Of a stretch of 64,000 nt of DNA, positions 1 through 14,463 are shown in pieces (the first letter of the stretch is position 1; each line of letters opens with the position of its first letter). Origin of the DNA: Ichthyophthirius multifiliis (taxonomy: Eukaryota; Ciliophora; Oligohymenophorea; Hymenostomatida). The notes under the pieces are model-generated. The model was not told the origin of the DNA and did no database searches. It saw only the letters and a list, made by a program, of their open reading frames with translations. The position numbers were made by a program, and so were the translations under genes. The stretch lies in assembly GCF_000220395.1 (NCBI RefSeq), contig NW_004085975.1, forward strand, positions 5,001 through 69,000, written 5' to 3'.

Positions 1-2126
1 TTTTACTCTATATCGTATATTTTTTTTAGTTTAAGATATATCTTATTTTCTGTTTTTATTCTTCGTTTAATATCATATTTTTTGTATTTTTATAAGGTTT
101 TTAAAATAAATAATACTTTTATATATATTTTTTTTATTTATAATTTATTTTAAAAAAGAAAAAAATTTATATATTTTTTATTAAATGCACTAAAAATAAA
201 TAAAAAAATTAAAATTAAGTACGAAAAAAATAAATATTTATTTATTTTTTATAAAAAATTATTAAAGATAAAAAAATATATAAATATAACGCAATTTTTT
301 TTATTTATATTTCAATAAATAATCTTTACAAATTTTTCAATATAATCATAATTTTATTACAATGTTTTTTTATTTTCAATTAAAAATTTTAATTCTTTCA
401 TTTTTTTTTTTTTCAAAAAATAATATAATAATGATAATTAAAACCAAAACGAAGTTATTTATATGTAATATATGAATATAAAAACACTTTTAAATATAGT
501 TAATTATAATTAATTAATATTTCCATTAAAAATTATTGATTTTCAAATAATCTTTTTTTCTTTTTTTTTTTGTAATTTTTAAATATATATTTTTATCAAA
601 TATTAAAGTTCTTATTTATTTAATTTCTTAATATGATAAAAAATTTATTTATTTAAATCTTCTTCTTTTTAAAAAAAACTCATAAATATTCCAAGTTAAT
701 ATCTTAAATAAAAAAAGGAATAAAACAATTTGAAATCATAAAATAAGTAATGAATTCATCTATAAAATAAAATATAACTTTATTTTGAAAAAGAAATACT
801 ATTAACATCTAAAATATTAAAATATATTATTTAATAAAAGTAAATTCCAAGATATTATTAGTAAAAGTAAATATATAAATAAATAAATTAAAACTGTATT
901 TATAAATTAATAATGCTATACCATTGAAAAAATCAATATAATATAATTAATTAAACTTACAATCAAAGTTAAAATTACATTGTATTGTATTATTAATATT
1001 TTTATCTCGAAGAATTCTTTGTAAATAATAAAAGAAAAGATATAGATATTTTAAATGCAATTAATATTATTATTGTTTAGAAAAAAAAATATCAATTTTG
1101 TTTAAAACATTATAAATAAATCAACTATAATATATAGCTTTAAAATAAAAGTTTAAATAAATAATTAAAAAAAAAAAAAGTCTTATTAATTTTAAAAAAG
1201 TTACAAAAAAAAAAAATTTTTGAAATATATATTATTCCATATATATATATATATATATATATATTTTATTTTTTTAATTCTTAAAAGATTATTTAATTTA
1301 TTTAATAATTAATCTAATATTTATATTTTTTTCAATAAAATATAATTATTTTTATATTATAATTATTTTCTATATAAGGTTTTTTAAACTTTATTTTTAT
1401 TTTAAACCTTAATAATTTTATCTTTAAACCATTAAAATATCAATTAATCTTAAATAATAATTTTCTTATATTTTTAGAAATTATTAGCTTTATATTATAA
1501 TAACTATTGTATTAATTTTATATTATTAATTTTTTATAAATTTAATATTATTTTAATCTTATAAATTTAAATAGTATTTATTAATATATATATTATTAAA
1601 GTTAAATATAATATATATGTCAATGAAATCATTTAAAATAAACAAAAAAACTATAAAATATTTAAATTATAAAATATACCATTAAAAACAAAATTTATAT
1701 GTATCATAGTCTATATTTAATATTTCTTTTTATAAATTAATTGTAAAATATTTGAAATATTTATTCTTTTAATTTATATCTTTATCAGACCAATTTAATT
1801 TAATTTAATTAGTTTTCAAAATAAAAATAAAAGATTAATTATTTATTATTATTACAAAAATAAAAAATATTTCTTAAGCTTTTTTTCTCAATTTTATATA
1901 TAATATTTTACGCTAATAAAATATAGTTTAAATCAGGTATATTTTAAATAATATTTCTTTTAACTAAATAGATTTTTGCAGATAAGAATGATTTATAAAA
2001 AATTATTAATTTGATTAAATTTTCTTTTTAGTTTTATTTGTATATTTCGTATTTTGTGGGGATTAATGTATTATTTAATGATAATATTTATTATATTTAA
2101 AATATAAAGGAAAAAAATTTATATAA

Positions 2127-2162
<36 letters not shown>

Positions 2163-3680
2163 AATATATATTTTTATATATATAATATTGAAATTAATTA
2201 ATAATATTTTATTTTTAGATATAATATATATTAATAATTTTAAATTATACTAATAATTTCAACATTTGTCTATTATTTAGCATTATTTAAATATATTATT
2301 AAATGTATTTTACAAAAATATATTATATTTTATTTTTATAATATATAAAATAAATATTTTATTTTATTAAATTATTTTTATTAAGTATAAATTTAATCTA
2401 TTATTTTTATATAATTAAAATTTATAAATATTTATTTATATAAAAAAATCAAATAATTATTTCATTTAATATTATTAACTTTTTTTATTTAAGCAAATTA
2501 AAAATAATTATTAGTAACTTATTTTTATTATTAAGTTTATATATAATTAGTATTATTTAATTAACTAATTTATTTTTTAGGTGAAATTATTTAAAGAAAA
2601 TTATTATTAAACTTACAATTATTTTCTCTATTTTTTTATAGACTATTATTAATATTCTCGTATATATTTTATCTTTGCTAAAATATTTTATTTCTTTTTA
2701 ATAGAATATAATTTCTATAATTAAACATTTTATTTTATAACTCACTATATTATTTATATCTACATGTTTAAAATCCAATATTTATTTAGCCAAAACTACA
2801 CTTATTTTATAACTTTTCATTACTTTGTGCATTATTTATTTATTTTTTTATCTTTTAAAATCCATTAAAATACATACTTTATATTTGAAAATTCTTAATT
2901 GAACTTTTATTATGTTAAGTATTTTATTTTAATTTTTAAGCACTTTATTATTAAGCATAAAAACTTAGACTAAGATTTTAATAATATTTTTAATCATAAT
3001 CTTCATAATTATTTTTATTTTAAAATATATGTTTATCTATATTCTTTTCTAAAGTAAAAGAATAAAATTATTAATTATTTTCTTAAGGAATCTATTATTT
3101 TAATATTAGCTAGTTTATTCTAATTGTTTTGTTTGGTCTTTATTTTATATTTTTATTAATTATCATAAATTAATATTACTTTTTTATATTTTAAAGTATT
3201 TAATAAATAAAAATTAAATTATGAAATAATTAATTTTTATTTTATTATTATTTAATACATATTGATAAGATATAACAGTTTATAAATATTATTTTTTTAA
3301 ATAATTTTATTATATGTTTTTATGTTTACAATGGTATCTAATAAAAATAAAATTTCTTAATATAAAAATTATTCTATATTCCCAAAAAATAAATATGAAT
3401 AGAATAAAGTATTCTGTATTGATTTAGTAGTTAAATATATTTTAATAATTAAAAACTTAAAATATTATTTATTTTTAAAAAAATAACATATAAAATGTAA
3501 AATTAGATTAAAAGCTTAAAGTTTATCATAAAATAGCCTTAAACCTATTTTAAACAATAGTTTATATGAAAAAAAAAAATTAATAATTTAAAATAAATGT
3601 TATTAATAAAAAATATTAATTAAGATTACGATTATGAAAAATATACAAATTATATATATATTTTTTAAAAATCAACATAA
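1..3680. other. A/T-rich stretch with no recognisable gene
   Basis: No reading frame with the UAR=Gln code gave a recognisable or balanced protein. Low-complexity A/T sequence dominates, with (TA)n runs near 1237-1263, 2128-2158 and 3880-3940. The last ~150 bases are downstream of the phosphatase gene on the minus strand. I see no RNA gene or mobile element. Confidence 0.5.
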
Positions 3681-5219
3681 TCAAAATTTATTCTAAAAAT
3701 TTTGGATAAAATTTTATGTTATTTTATAAACCATTTTAAATTATTCTTTGGTCTAAACCATTAGAGTTCTTTATTCTCTTAATTTTCTAACAATATCAAA
3801 CATATTTAATTATTATTTTAAAAATTCTTCTTGTTTTTATTCTAATAAAAAAAGTTTTGATTTTTATAAATATATAAATATATAAATATATATATATATA
3901 TTTATATATATATTTATATATATATATTTATAATATACATTTATACATTTATACATTTATATTTATAAATTTTTAACCTTTATGAATTTATGCATCGTTC
4001 TTAATATTTTCATAAATTTTCTTTAGTTCTATATAAGAAAAAGTACAAGAAAGTAAAGTTCCTGTTCTTCCTACACCAGCACTTAAGTTAATAATTTATA
4101 TTTTAAAAAATATAAATTTTTAAACCTGCAATGTAAAGTAGGTTTTAAATTATTTTGAAAATCTTATGCGGCTTTTACAGCTAATTCTTAAAGAGCTTAT
4201 GTATTTTCAGGAACTCCATGATCTGGCCATCCTTCCCACTTATTTTTTTATATTTTTTAATTTTTAATATATATTAAATAGTTTTTACGTGTATTTATTC
4301 AACTTATAATTCATTGTTCTATCCTTCTTTTGTTAATTTGAACATTCTAATTGTTATTTCTTTGTCTTTACCATTTTTTTCTCCTAAGTTTTCAACTGTT
4401 ATTTATCCATATTTTTATTTGCCTATTGGCCAATATTAATCGCATTTAGGCTAATATTATTTTTTTATAAAATAATATTAAATAAAATAATGTTATAAAT
4501 TTACTCTATTAACTTCTTTTAATTTACATAACATTATAATTACTCTAGATTCATGTTCCCATATCATTTTCCAAAAATTATCAAATGTTTAATTTAAAGG
4601 GCCTTAAGTAGCTATATAATAATTAGAAGATCTATAAGGGAAAGTAGTCTATTATATAAATATATATTTTAGATTTTTTATTAAATTAATAAAATTTAAG
4701 TTATTTTTTTTTTATGAAAAAAAAAAAAAGCTTAAATTCTAATAACTAAATGAAAACATATAATAATAAAATATTTATTATATGAATATATTATTTTTTT
4801 AATTATTATTTATATTTTTTACATATATATAATTAGCATTAATGTATTTTTCTTTATCAGAATCTCCGCTTACTTAAACTACTGTACTTTTATCTAAGTA
4901 AAAAATATTTAATAATAAATATTTTTTATATTCTTAAAAAAGATTTACAAGGAATAATATCACAATATCTATTTGCTTCTGAGTCTATAGAATTATCGAC
5001 CATATTATCAAGATGAGCTTATGTTAAAGTCATTTAATTTAATTTCTAAAATATTTTTTTATTGTATAAGATAATATACTTATTTTTTTTTTAATTATTT
5101 ACATTAAATAATTATTGACTTCCTTAATTAAAATGAAAAATAGATAATTAAGTACTTTTTTCGTCCATGTCTTTACTAGAAATGTCTTAGATTTTTTCTT
5201 AAGTTTATATGATATCCAT
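3681..5219 (-). CDS. Classical protein tyrosine phosphatase
   Basis: Removes phosphate from phosphotyrosine. Read with TAA/TAG as Gln, the landmarks of a classical PTP domain come in order from the 5' end: NRYCDIIPC, YINANYI, YIATQGPL, FWKMIWEHESRVIIML, CDQYWPIGK, the WPD loop (WEGWPDHGVP), the catalytic P-loop HCSAGVGRTG (Cys nucleophile and Arg present) and the Q-loop region VQTKEQFKMVY. All catalytic residues are there, so it should be active. The P-loop codons are split by an intron just after the Cys codon (CAT TGC AG|T), and other short introns interrupt the domain. The chosen ATG (5217-5219) begins an exon that joins in phase to the domain; ATG 5033 is an alternative start. TGA at 3681-3683 is the stop. 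No transmembrane segment is seen, so it is probably cytosolic. Confidence 0.9.
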
Positions 5220-6453
5220 TTTATATTAGTTTTAGATATAAATAGATTATGAATAAAAAATATAATTTTTTGTTTTTAATAATTGTTTAATTTTTTTTTT
5301 AAAAATAAGCATAAATAAAATTTTTATTTATTATATTATTACAAATATCAAATATCTTAATTTTATAGAAAATTATTTATAATTTAAATATTTAATTAAA
5401 ATCTATAGTATTTTTATAAAATAAAAATATATATATATTATATGTGATTTTTATTATGTTTAAAAAATGTTATTAAATTAAAAAATTTAATAAATAATAA
5501 ATAATATTTAATATATAAAATATATATATATTATATATTATTTATATTTTATTTTTATTTTATTTCAATATATATTTTTAATTTAAAATAATAAAAATAA
5601 ATCAATTTTTTTATTAAAATAAGAAATATGCTTAAGAATATATTTTTTTTTTAATTTTAATTAAATTATTTTTATGTACATTAGTATTATTCACAATATT
5701 AAGAATATAAAACTTAAATATATGTATTCTTTATATTGAATAAATAAAGTTATCACAACTTTATAAATTAAATATAAAATATAATAACAATATCTTCTAA
5801 GAAATGTTATCAATATTCTCAAAGTCTTTTAATTATTCCATTCGTTTGTTGGAAAAATAGGTTTTGACGTTTTCTTCATTTTTTTATTTTTTTTGTTTTA
5901 ATTTAATATATAAATATATTACTTGTTATTCTATATCTATTTATTATATATTTAAAAATTATTAAATAGAATTTTCATTGCTTGTATTATTTTAATCATT
6001 GTTTTTATTATTTTGATTTTTTTTTTATCCTTTATATTAATAATACTTGTCATAATTTTGTTCTGTTTATTAAAATTTGGAAGCATTATATTTTGATTTA
6101 TAATAAAATTTAGAATGGAAACAATTATAATTTAATATTTTGTATTTTAAATAATTATTGTTTAAAAATTTTCTATATATAAAAGACATTTTTTATAAAA
6201 ATTTTTTTCTTTTTTTTTTTTTAAAAAAAAATATACTTTTAAAATTAATTAAAAAAAAAAAAAATAATAAAAAAAAAGATAATGTAAAAATTATAATATT
6301 TTTTTATTTATATTAGTCAACAATAAATATATAATTAAAAAAATTAATATAATTCTAATTCGTTTTAATAAAAATTTTGTTAAATACTTAATTTTAATTA
6401 AATAGAATTATGCAAGTATAAAATTAATAATTGTTAAATTTTAATATAAAAAA
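5220..6453. other. Intergenic, divergent between the phosphatase and NOM1
   Basis: Upstream region of two genes pointing away from each other. A short open stretch on the minus strand near 5770-5875 (including TYFSNKRMEQLKDFENID) could be a distal exon or chance; it has no recognisable family. The rest is A/T filler with A and T homopolymers. Confidence 0.35.
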
Positions 6454-9400
6454 ATGAAAAACTTATTATAAAATAAAAACTTAAAAAAATAAAAAACCAA
6501 AGAAAATGTACAAGAAATCGAAGATACTCACATTTCAGACATGTTGAAATAAGTAGATTCAAAATTTTCAGTTTTTAATCGAAAATCTTAACGAAAAATA
6601 AAAAAAGAACAAAAAAAATAATAAAAACAGGATTTTTTTTCTCGCAAAAAACAAAATAAAAACATTAATAAATAATAAAAGGCCAAAGAAAGCAATTAAA
6701 TTTAAGAAAAAACTGAATAATAACAACATTAAAAAAGTGTACAAAGAAAAACAGAATAAATATAAAATAAAAAAAAAGAATAAAACTCCGATTTATAAAG
6801 ACTTTAAAATTAAATATAATAAGATGATGAAGAAATAAAATACTATGAAAAATTATTAGGGAAAGGCCGTTCCAAAACATTAGATAAAAGAGTAAAAAGA
6901 GAATTAAAATAAGATGGATGGACTGATGATTTTATGGATTTTTTAGATAATATTTCTGTTGCAGTTAAAAAAAATGTGAATGAATATTAACCTTTTTTTA
7001 AAGATGAAGGTATTTTGAAAAACAAAGAATCTAAAAAATCAGAAAATGACGATGATGATGATGATTAGTTTATTACAGAAGAAAGCTCTTTATAAGAGTA
7101 AGCGTTAAATGAAGAAAATAAAGATTATTATGAATCTATGAAAAAAGAAGGACTAGAAAATGAAGAAGTTGAAGAAGAAGAAGAATTATACGATGAAGAA
7201 GAAGAAGAATTAGATTACGAAGAAGAAGATGAATTAGACGATGAAGAAGAAGAAGAAGAAGAAGAAGAAAATCAATAATAATTAGATGAAAAATAAGAAC
7301 AAGAAGTAGATTAAGAAAAAGAAGAAGAAGAAGAAGAAATAGAGGATGAAGAAGAAGAAATAGAAGATGAAGAAGAAGAAATAGAAGATGAAGAAGAAGA
7401 AGAAGAAGAAATAGAGCATGAAGAAGAAATAGACTATGAAGAAGAAATAGATGATGAAGAAGAAGAGATAGATTAGGAAGAAGAAAATGAAATAAAAAAC
7501 AACAATGATAAAAAAGAAAAATAAATAAAATCAATTTTAAAAAAAGATACAAACTTTTAAAACAAATAAACATAAAACACAAAAGAAAAACAAGAACTAG
7601 ATAACTAAAGATAAGAAAAACAAGAATAATATGAAAAGCAGGATATTGAAAAAAAGAAAGAAATCCGTTTATCGTTAGTAAAAAATTTCAATAAAATTTC
7701 AGAAACTAATATAGACATAATATTTTAAGAAATAGTAAATTATATATAAAAATATATACATATATATTAAAGATGTTTTATAAGTAAAATGTAATTTATT
7801 TCATTTTAAAATCTTAAATAAAAATAAATCAAAAGAAGGATAAATATTTTTTTAATAGCATTTTTATTAGTAAATTAACGTTTATAAAATAAAAGAATTA
7901 CAAAAAAAACATCATATAAATATAAATAAATATATATATAAATAAAAAATATAAATATATTATATATATTCTTTATATAAATATATAATATATATTCTTT
8001 ATATAATTATAATATATTTGTAGGTTATTCTATTTGAAAAATATCCTAAAAATCTTATAAATCCAATATTTTCAGATATATTTCTCTCTACTACAATTTT
8101 TCCAGTAAAAGTATTACCTTATATTCTTGCTTGTAATTCAGTTGTAGTTTCCGGTATCCACTAAATTTTTGACAATGAGAATTTCGCTCCCATAATGAAA
8201 TCCTTATTAATTGAATATGAGAAAATAATAAACTAAAAATAACTTTTTGAATAAGAAGGAAATAAATACGAAGAAGAACTATTATTTAACAAATTGAGAA
8301 ACATAACCATAATTTTTCTTATTTTTACTTATTCGATAGTCTCAGTGTTTCTTTCATTCGAGGATTTTACGATAATTTACTCCTAAATATAAACGAAAGG
8401 ACAATAGAAGCTCTTTTATTACTTACTTAGCATATAGGCTAGAAAATAAGGAATGATAATCCTATTATAATAAAGTAAATTATAGACCAGACGAGAGTTA
8501 GTGTAGAAAAATACTAAAAAAAATCAAAAAAAATTGAATTTATAATGCTTACATTAAATGATATTCGTTTAAATAAAAAATTAAAGTCAGATCCTTTATA
8601 AAGACTAGAATTTTTTATTAATTGGCTGAAGAAAAATATAGTTGGAAAAATGAGATTAACACCCAAAATATTTCCAATTGATTTCCAAACAGCTTTAAAT
8701 GCTAAAAAAGATACTCCAAGATGGTTTACGTAATTCGAAACTGGCCTTTATAGAAAAAGTGATTAAAACGATAACACTTTAAATGAAGAAAATTATAATT
8801 TTCTAGAAAATATAGACATTGAGAAAAAAATAAACTAGAAAAACTCGCTATATAATGTAAAATGGTAACTGATACTCGAAAAAGAATTTTTCTTATAATA
8901 ATGAGCGCTGAAGATTATATAGATGCTGCTTAGAAAATATTTAAATTAAAAGTCAATAAAAAATAAAGTTATTAGGATATTCCTCTTGTTATTATTTAAT
9001 GTTGTGCATAAGAAAAGGCTTATAATCCTTATTATGGTTTATTGGCTTAAAAAATAATTTAGGTAAATCCTAAAATTAAGTTCGGGTTTTAATATGCGCT
9101 TTGGGATTAATTTAAAACACTGGAAGATTTACGAAAAATGCATAATTTAGCATATTTTTCGGCTTTTTTGTGTTCTTAGAAATTCTTAGGGATTTCGTTT
9201 CTGAAGTTTTTTGATTTTGATAATCCTTCTGAATTTTAAGTTATGTTTATTAAATAATTCCTAAATGCATTTTTGGAAAAAGTATCTGAGGAAAATTTAA
9301 ATGTGTAAATTTAAAAAACAGTCGCTAATTAAGAAAATATACTTTTTGTAGAAACTTTAAAAGAGTTTTTGAAAAATTATTATTGGAGATATATTAATAA

Positions 9401-9503
9401 TAATAAAAAATATAAAGACAATGAAAAATTTAAAAATTAAATTAAATTTTTTGCTAAAAATCTGATTATGTAAGAAAATAATATTAAAGAAAAAGATTAT
9501 TGA
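6454..9503 (+). CDS. NOM1: Nucleolar MIF4G/MA3 protein, NOM1/Sgd1 family
   Basis: Family members act in the nucleolus in 18S rRNA and small-subunit maturation and bind the eIF4A-like helicase Fal1/eIF4AIII. Order: basic N-terminus (NRKSQRKIKKEQKK), a very acidic Glu/Asp tract (about 7020-7500) typical of the family, a MIF4G domain (near 7660-8750, with RTIEALLLLTQHIGQKIRND) and a C-terminal MA3 domain (from about 8890, with IIMSAEDYIDAAQKIFKLKV and CCAQEKAYNPYYGLLAQKII). One or more introns lie in about 7740-8030, where I could not fix the joins. The frame breaks once at an A7 run (8824-8830): one more A would give a continuous EKKNKLEKLAIQCKMVTDT matching the family. ATG 6454 is the furthest in-frame start; TGA at 9501-9503. 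Confidence 0.88.
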
Positions 9504-10234
9504 TTATTTATGTGTAGTTTTTTATATATATTTAATATTTAATATAAATCTTATAAAATAAAAAAAACAGAATTATTAATAGAAATAATAATATTTAATA
9601 TAATAAAGAACAAAAATAATATTTTTAGTAACTATATTAATATTTTTCTATTAAATTCTAATATTTTATTATTAAATTATGTTAAAAATATAATATATTT
9701 TTAGAAATTCATATTAAATATTTTAAAATATATAAGAAAAATGTTTGAAGTAATTTTAAATTATTTGAAAAAACATATTTAAAATTATTTAATATGAGAA
9801 TAAAAAAAAAAAAGTTAATTTATTTTAAACAATTATTTTAATTGAAAAATTTAATATTTATATAAAATATAGACAAAAATAAATTTTTAATTTATCTTAA
9901 AAAAAACATTAATAAATATATACATATATAAAAAAAAATTTAAATTTATATATAAATATATATATAATATTAATATATAAATATATATATAAATATAATA
10001 TATATATATTTATATATATATGTATATATATATATACTTTTTAATTCATTTAATTTATATTTATAATTTTTTTTTTATTTCAAAAAATATTTATATTTTT
10101 ATAATTTATATATAATATACTTACTCTTAATTTTTTTTTTATAAATTAATACATATAAAAAAGAACAAAAATTTTAAATAAATCATTTATATTAATTTTC
10201 TATATATTTTTATATTTATTTTCCATTTTTTTTT
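9504..10234. other. Convergent intergenic spacer
   Basis: 3' ends of NOM1 (+) and the GRAM/VASt gene (-) face each other here. The sequence is A/T filler with (TA)n around 9950-10040. Nothing coding or structured is recognised. Confidence 0.5.
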
Positions 10235-11281
10235 TCATTTTAACCTTATTTTTAATATCTCTATTAAATTAAATATCAAGAATGATATTATTAAATATAA
10301 TAAATATTTTTATTATTTTTAATTTATAGAATTCATATCGTCTATTTATTTACTTATTTAACTGATTTAGCTTATTTTTTCATCATTACATTTTATTTAT
10401 TTTAAATTTATATATATTGATCTTATATTTACTATAATTTTTTTTATTTTTTTGAAAATTTGACTATCTTAATTAATTACACTTTATATTTTTTTTTTCA
10501 AATAATTTTCTATATTATCTTGAATTGCAGTTGTAAACATATTATTCCAAACGTCTTTATTTTCAGAAATTGTTCCATTTTCGATTCTTGTTATAAAGGA
10601 TGTCGATTTTAAGAAATTTACATAAACTTTATATGCTTATTTATGTCTTTATATCATCAACTAAATTATTTTACAATACTCTGTATTATGTTCGGACTGT
10701 AAAGTAGTCGCTATAGGGAATTTTACTCATAAAAAGTTCCTTCTCAATGATAAACTCTTTATCATTTATAAAAAAGAACTTTTCTTTTACATTACATTAG
10801 CATACTTTTGGTCCAAAAGGTATTTTCTCTCTTATAGGATGCGTAAAATAGCATTCCCTATAATGTGTTTCAGAACTTAAATAAATAGTATCAACTTAAT
10901 TATTATTAAAATCAGAATATAAAAGAGGAATATCTGGTTAAATTTTCTAAAATTAAACATCAGTGTCTTTTATTTTTCAATAATAAAAAATTCAAAGTAA
11001 GAATTATATTCTTTTTAATTAGAATCATGTTTATATTTATTTTCACTAAAATTTAAAGAAAAACTTCTTTTGCAGTAACATAATTTATATCAATTTATTA
11101 ATGAAATAGATTAATTGATTATTCTTATATGTTTTAAAAAAAACTTTATTAAATAAATATTTATCTTCGTTTTTCAAAAATAACAAGCTAATTATCATTT
11201 ATTTATTATAAATTATTAATATTTTATTCAATATTTATAAGATCTGTACTTTAAGAGGTTTCATTTTATTCTAATTATTAA

Positions 11282-11330
<49 letters not shown>

Positions 11331-14052
11331 AAGGTAAATTTAATTTTAGGTTTATCTTTTATAATTAAATTATTTTAATTTTATTTTTCATCTAATATAT
11401 TTAATGTATTATCTTAAATTAAATAAATAAATATATATTATATAAATAAATTTATATATATATATTTTTATATATATATATATTATATATATATATATTT
11501 ATTATCTATCTATATCATTTTAATATTCTACTACTTTTTTTAGATTATTTTTTATTTTCTTCTTAATCTTTATTTATTATAAAATTTAATATTTTTATTT
11601 TATTATAATACTATTATTTTCAATCAATTATTTTAAAAGATTAAAGCAAATTTCCCTATTAATATAAGAAGTAAAAATAGTTCGCCTTTATTAGTAATAA
11701 TTGCTATGCTATTTTCAAAAACAAGTGCATTTTTTCTTTTTTCTACTTTAATTATATCATTTAATGGTATACATAAAGTAGTATATCCAACAAAACTTTA
11801 ACTATTAAAATATGAATGAAATCCTATTTTATCACTATATACATACATTTTACCTTAGAGAAGTATTTTATGTGAAAATGCGCAATTAAAAGAATCTATT
11901 AAATTTTAATCATTTGTTTATGTTTATAACTATATAAATTTTTAAGTATTTTTTTATTAAATTGAGTTTTCTGAATTTGATATACTTGTTTGATTATCAC
12001 TATTATTAATTTTTTATTCAATATTATTTTCTTAAAAATTAATAATTTAATTTTTCCTTTCTTCAATGTGTTTTAGAAAATTTTCTGAAATTTTCAATTG
12101 TTTTTTAAACTAGAAAATTTTATTATTTTTTACTTATATAATATTTTCCAAAAATAAAGAACTTTATTTGGTAAAAATATCCTCTATTTTATTATCAATT
12201 TCATCCTTTTTTAAAAAATTCTTATTTTATGATTATTATATGCAAATACTGTTATTTTCCATAACCTGGCTATATTATTTACATACTTTTATTAAAATAT
12301 CTTTTGTACTTAAAAGTCTCTTTTATTCGTCGTTTTTAAATTATTCTAAAGAAATTACTAAAAAATTGTTAGTTTCAATTATCCATTTTATCTTATTCAC
12401 TGTTTTTAAGTAATCCGAAAATAATTTTCTGTACATATTAAAAAAAGAAGTTGATTATTAATTTTAGTCGTTTTAATTTTGTTCGATTTGTTTTATTGAT
12501 GTACTTAGTATCATTATTAAGTTCACGATTTAAACTAATTATTTATTTGATTATTAGATTAAAGAATCTATTATAGACGCTAGGATTTATAATATAGGAT
12601 CTTAGAGTTATTGACTGATAATTTTTTGTAAATAATTGTTCTCTTTTTAGATGTTCTGACACTATTAGTCAAGATTATCACGAAATTCGAGAAGAAATTC
12701 ACGAATACTTTTTATTAATAAGTTCCTTTCTTGAATAATTTATTCAAAAGTATCTATGAAAATTATAGCAGATTCATAATAAGAATTATATTAATTTTAT
12801 GATAACTATTTTATAAAATATGTAAATATAAAATAAAATACTTAAATAACATCTTTTTTAGTTTATAATGCCAAAGAAAGAGTCAAAAAGTTATTTCCCG
12901 GTGATGATTAATCATTATCTAAATTTATATAAAAAATAAAAATTTATAAGTATAAAAAAAAATTTTATAAATAGTAAATTATAAAAAAAAATGTAATATA
13001 AATTTATATGTTTATATATCTATATATTTATTAAAAAATTAAATTAAATATATTTATATATATATATATATATAATTATATTTTTATTCATTTTAATATA
13101 TATTTATCTATATTTAATATTAATTACTTAATTATAATAATCTTTATTGAATAATTTAATTTTCATCTTCCTATATCTTATAATCGTCTTAATCTAATTT
13201 TTTTTCTTTTAGAATTTCATTACAATATTTTGATATTTAAATTTGTGATTTTTAAATAAAACATATAAAATCTTAAATTTTTTCAACTTAAAATTTATAT
13301 TCATTTTTTATATTATTATATATTTCTAATATAAACTATGGTATATTATTTATATAATTATTGTTTTCTTCTATTAATTTGTTCATTTAATTTTCTTAAA
13401 GTTCAATTTCTTTTGTTTAATCGTATATTTTTTTATATTAACGCTCAAAATAAGCTACATTATATACTAATTTTATATCATTATTTGCATTTTTTAATTC
13501 TTTCACATTTGTATCGAATTCTTTGCAAGTCTTGTAGTATTTTTGTTGTTTTTTAAAATATTCATTTTTTTATATTTGTAGATTTTTTTAAATTAAATAT
13601 AATCTTTCTTACATTTATTTAAATGTATCTTTTATTTAATCAGAGTAATTTTATACATTTTATAATAAATAGCTTTTATTTTTTAGTTACATTTCATGCA
13701 TTTTTTGCGATACTTCTTGGGTTAGAAGTGACATATTATGGATTAATTACAGAAAATATCTCCCAGTTTACCAATTTATGCAATTTTGTTACTTTTTAGA
13801 AGACTTTATTTATTATTTAGAATATTGTTCGACTTCGGTTTCTATATTAAGGGCATAATTCGTAAAGTTTTTGGATGATTTTTTTAAATTTTCGAAAAGA
13901 TTGTCAAATCTTTTTATTTTTTCGTTATAATTAATTTGAATTTCCTTTTATTCTAAGTGGATTTAGGATAATAATTATTCGTCAGTATTTAATAAAATGT
14001 AGTCAATTTATTAAATAGAAGTTTCGGATTAATTAAATTAATTAGAAGACAT
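10235..14052 (-). CDS. BAR-like + GRAM + VASt + C-terminal TM protein (Lam/GRAMD1-type sterol transporter)
   Basis: Proteins of this architecture sit in the ER at membrane contact sites and move sterol through the VASt (StART-like) domain. Order from the N-terminus: a long helical, charged region (about 14052-13150 and 12950-12660) resembling a BAR-type coiled coil; a GRAM domain (about 11900-11640, with AFSHKILLQGKMYVYSDKIG and FENSIAIITNKGE); an Asn-rich stretch from (ATT)n; a VASt domain (about 10990-10500, with HPIREKIPFGPK, IPYSDYFTVRTQYRV and KSTSFITRIENGT); and a final hydrophobic segment (YLLYLIISFLIFNLIEI) just before TGA 10235-10237, as expected for an ER tail. I joined the helical part (starting ATG 14052) to the GRAM part because an intron at about 12950-13110 fits in phase. 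If that is wrong, there are two adjacent genes. Confidence 0.75.
11283..11330. repeat. (ATT)n microsatellite inside the GRAM/VASt gene
   Basis: About 16 uninterrupted ATT units. On the coding (minus) strand this gives an Asn tract (AAT) between the GRAM and VASt domains, or Gln if read as TAA. Confidence 0.9.
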
Positions 14053-14463
14053 TATTTTTAAATTATATTATATAAATATTAAAAAAAAAAAAATTATAAA
14101 TTGTAAAAAAATTAATATAGCGCTATTAAATATATATAAAAGATATATATGTAAAAAATAAAATTATGTATTTTGATATTTATTCTAAATAGATTATTAT
14201 TAATAATTTAAAAAATTTTTTTTTTCTTTAAATATAAATAATAATATCGTTTTTAAAAAAATAAAAAATTATAAATATGTTTTAATATAATAAGATTTAA
14301 TAAATAAAAAAATAAAAATAAAAATACAATTTTTATTAATAATATATCAAATCAAAATATTAATAAATATAATATTTATATATATTCATATATAAGTAAA
14401 TATAAATATATATAAATATATAAATAATATATAATATATATATATAATTAAATAAATAAATAA
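14053..14463. other. Divergent intergenic region
   Basis: About 0.4 kb separating the 5' ends of the GRAM/VASt gene (-) and the tetraspanin gene (+). It is A/T-only filler and presumably holds both promoters; no defined element is visible. Confidence 0.4.

Noticed and set aside
7136-7582. Leu-rich minus-strand ORF of about 148 codons
   Set aside because: It is the antisense shadow of the Glu/Asp-rich tract of NOM1 (GAA repeats read as TTC/CTT).
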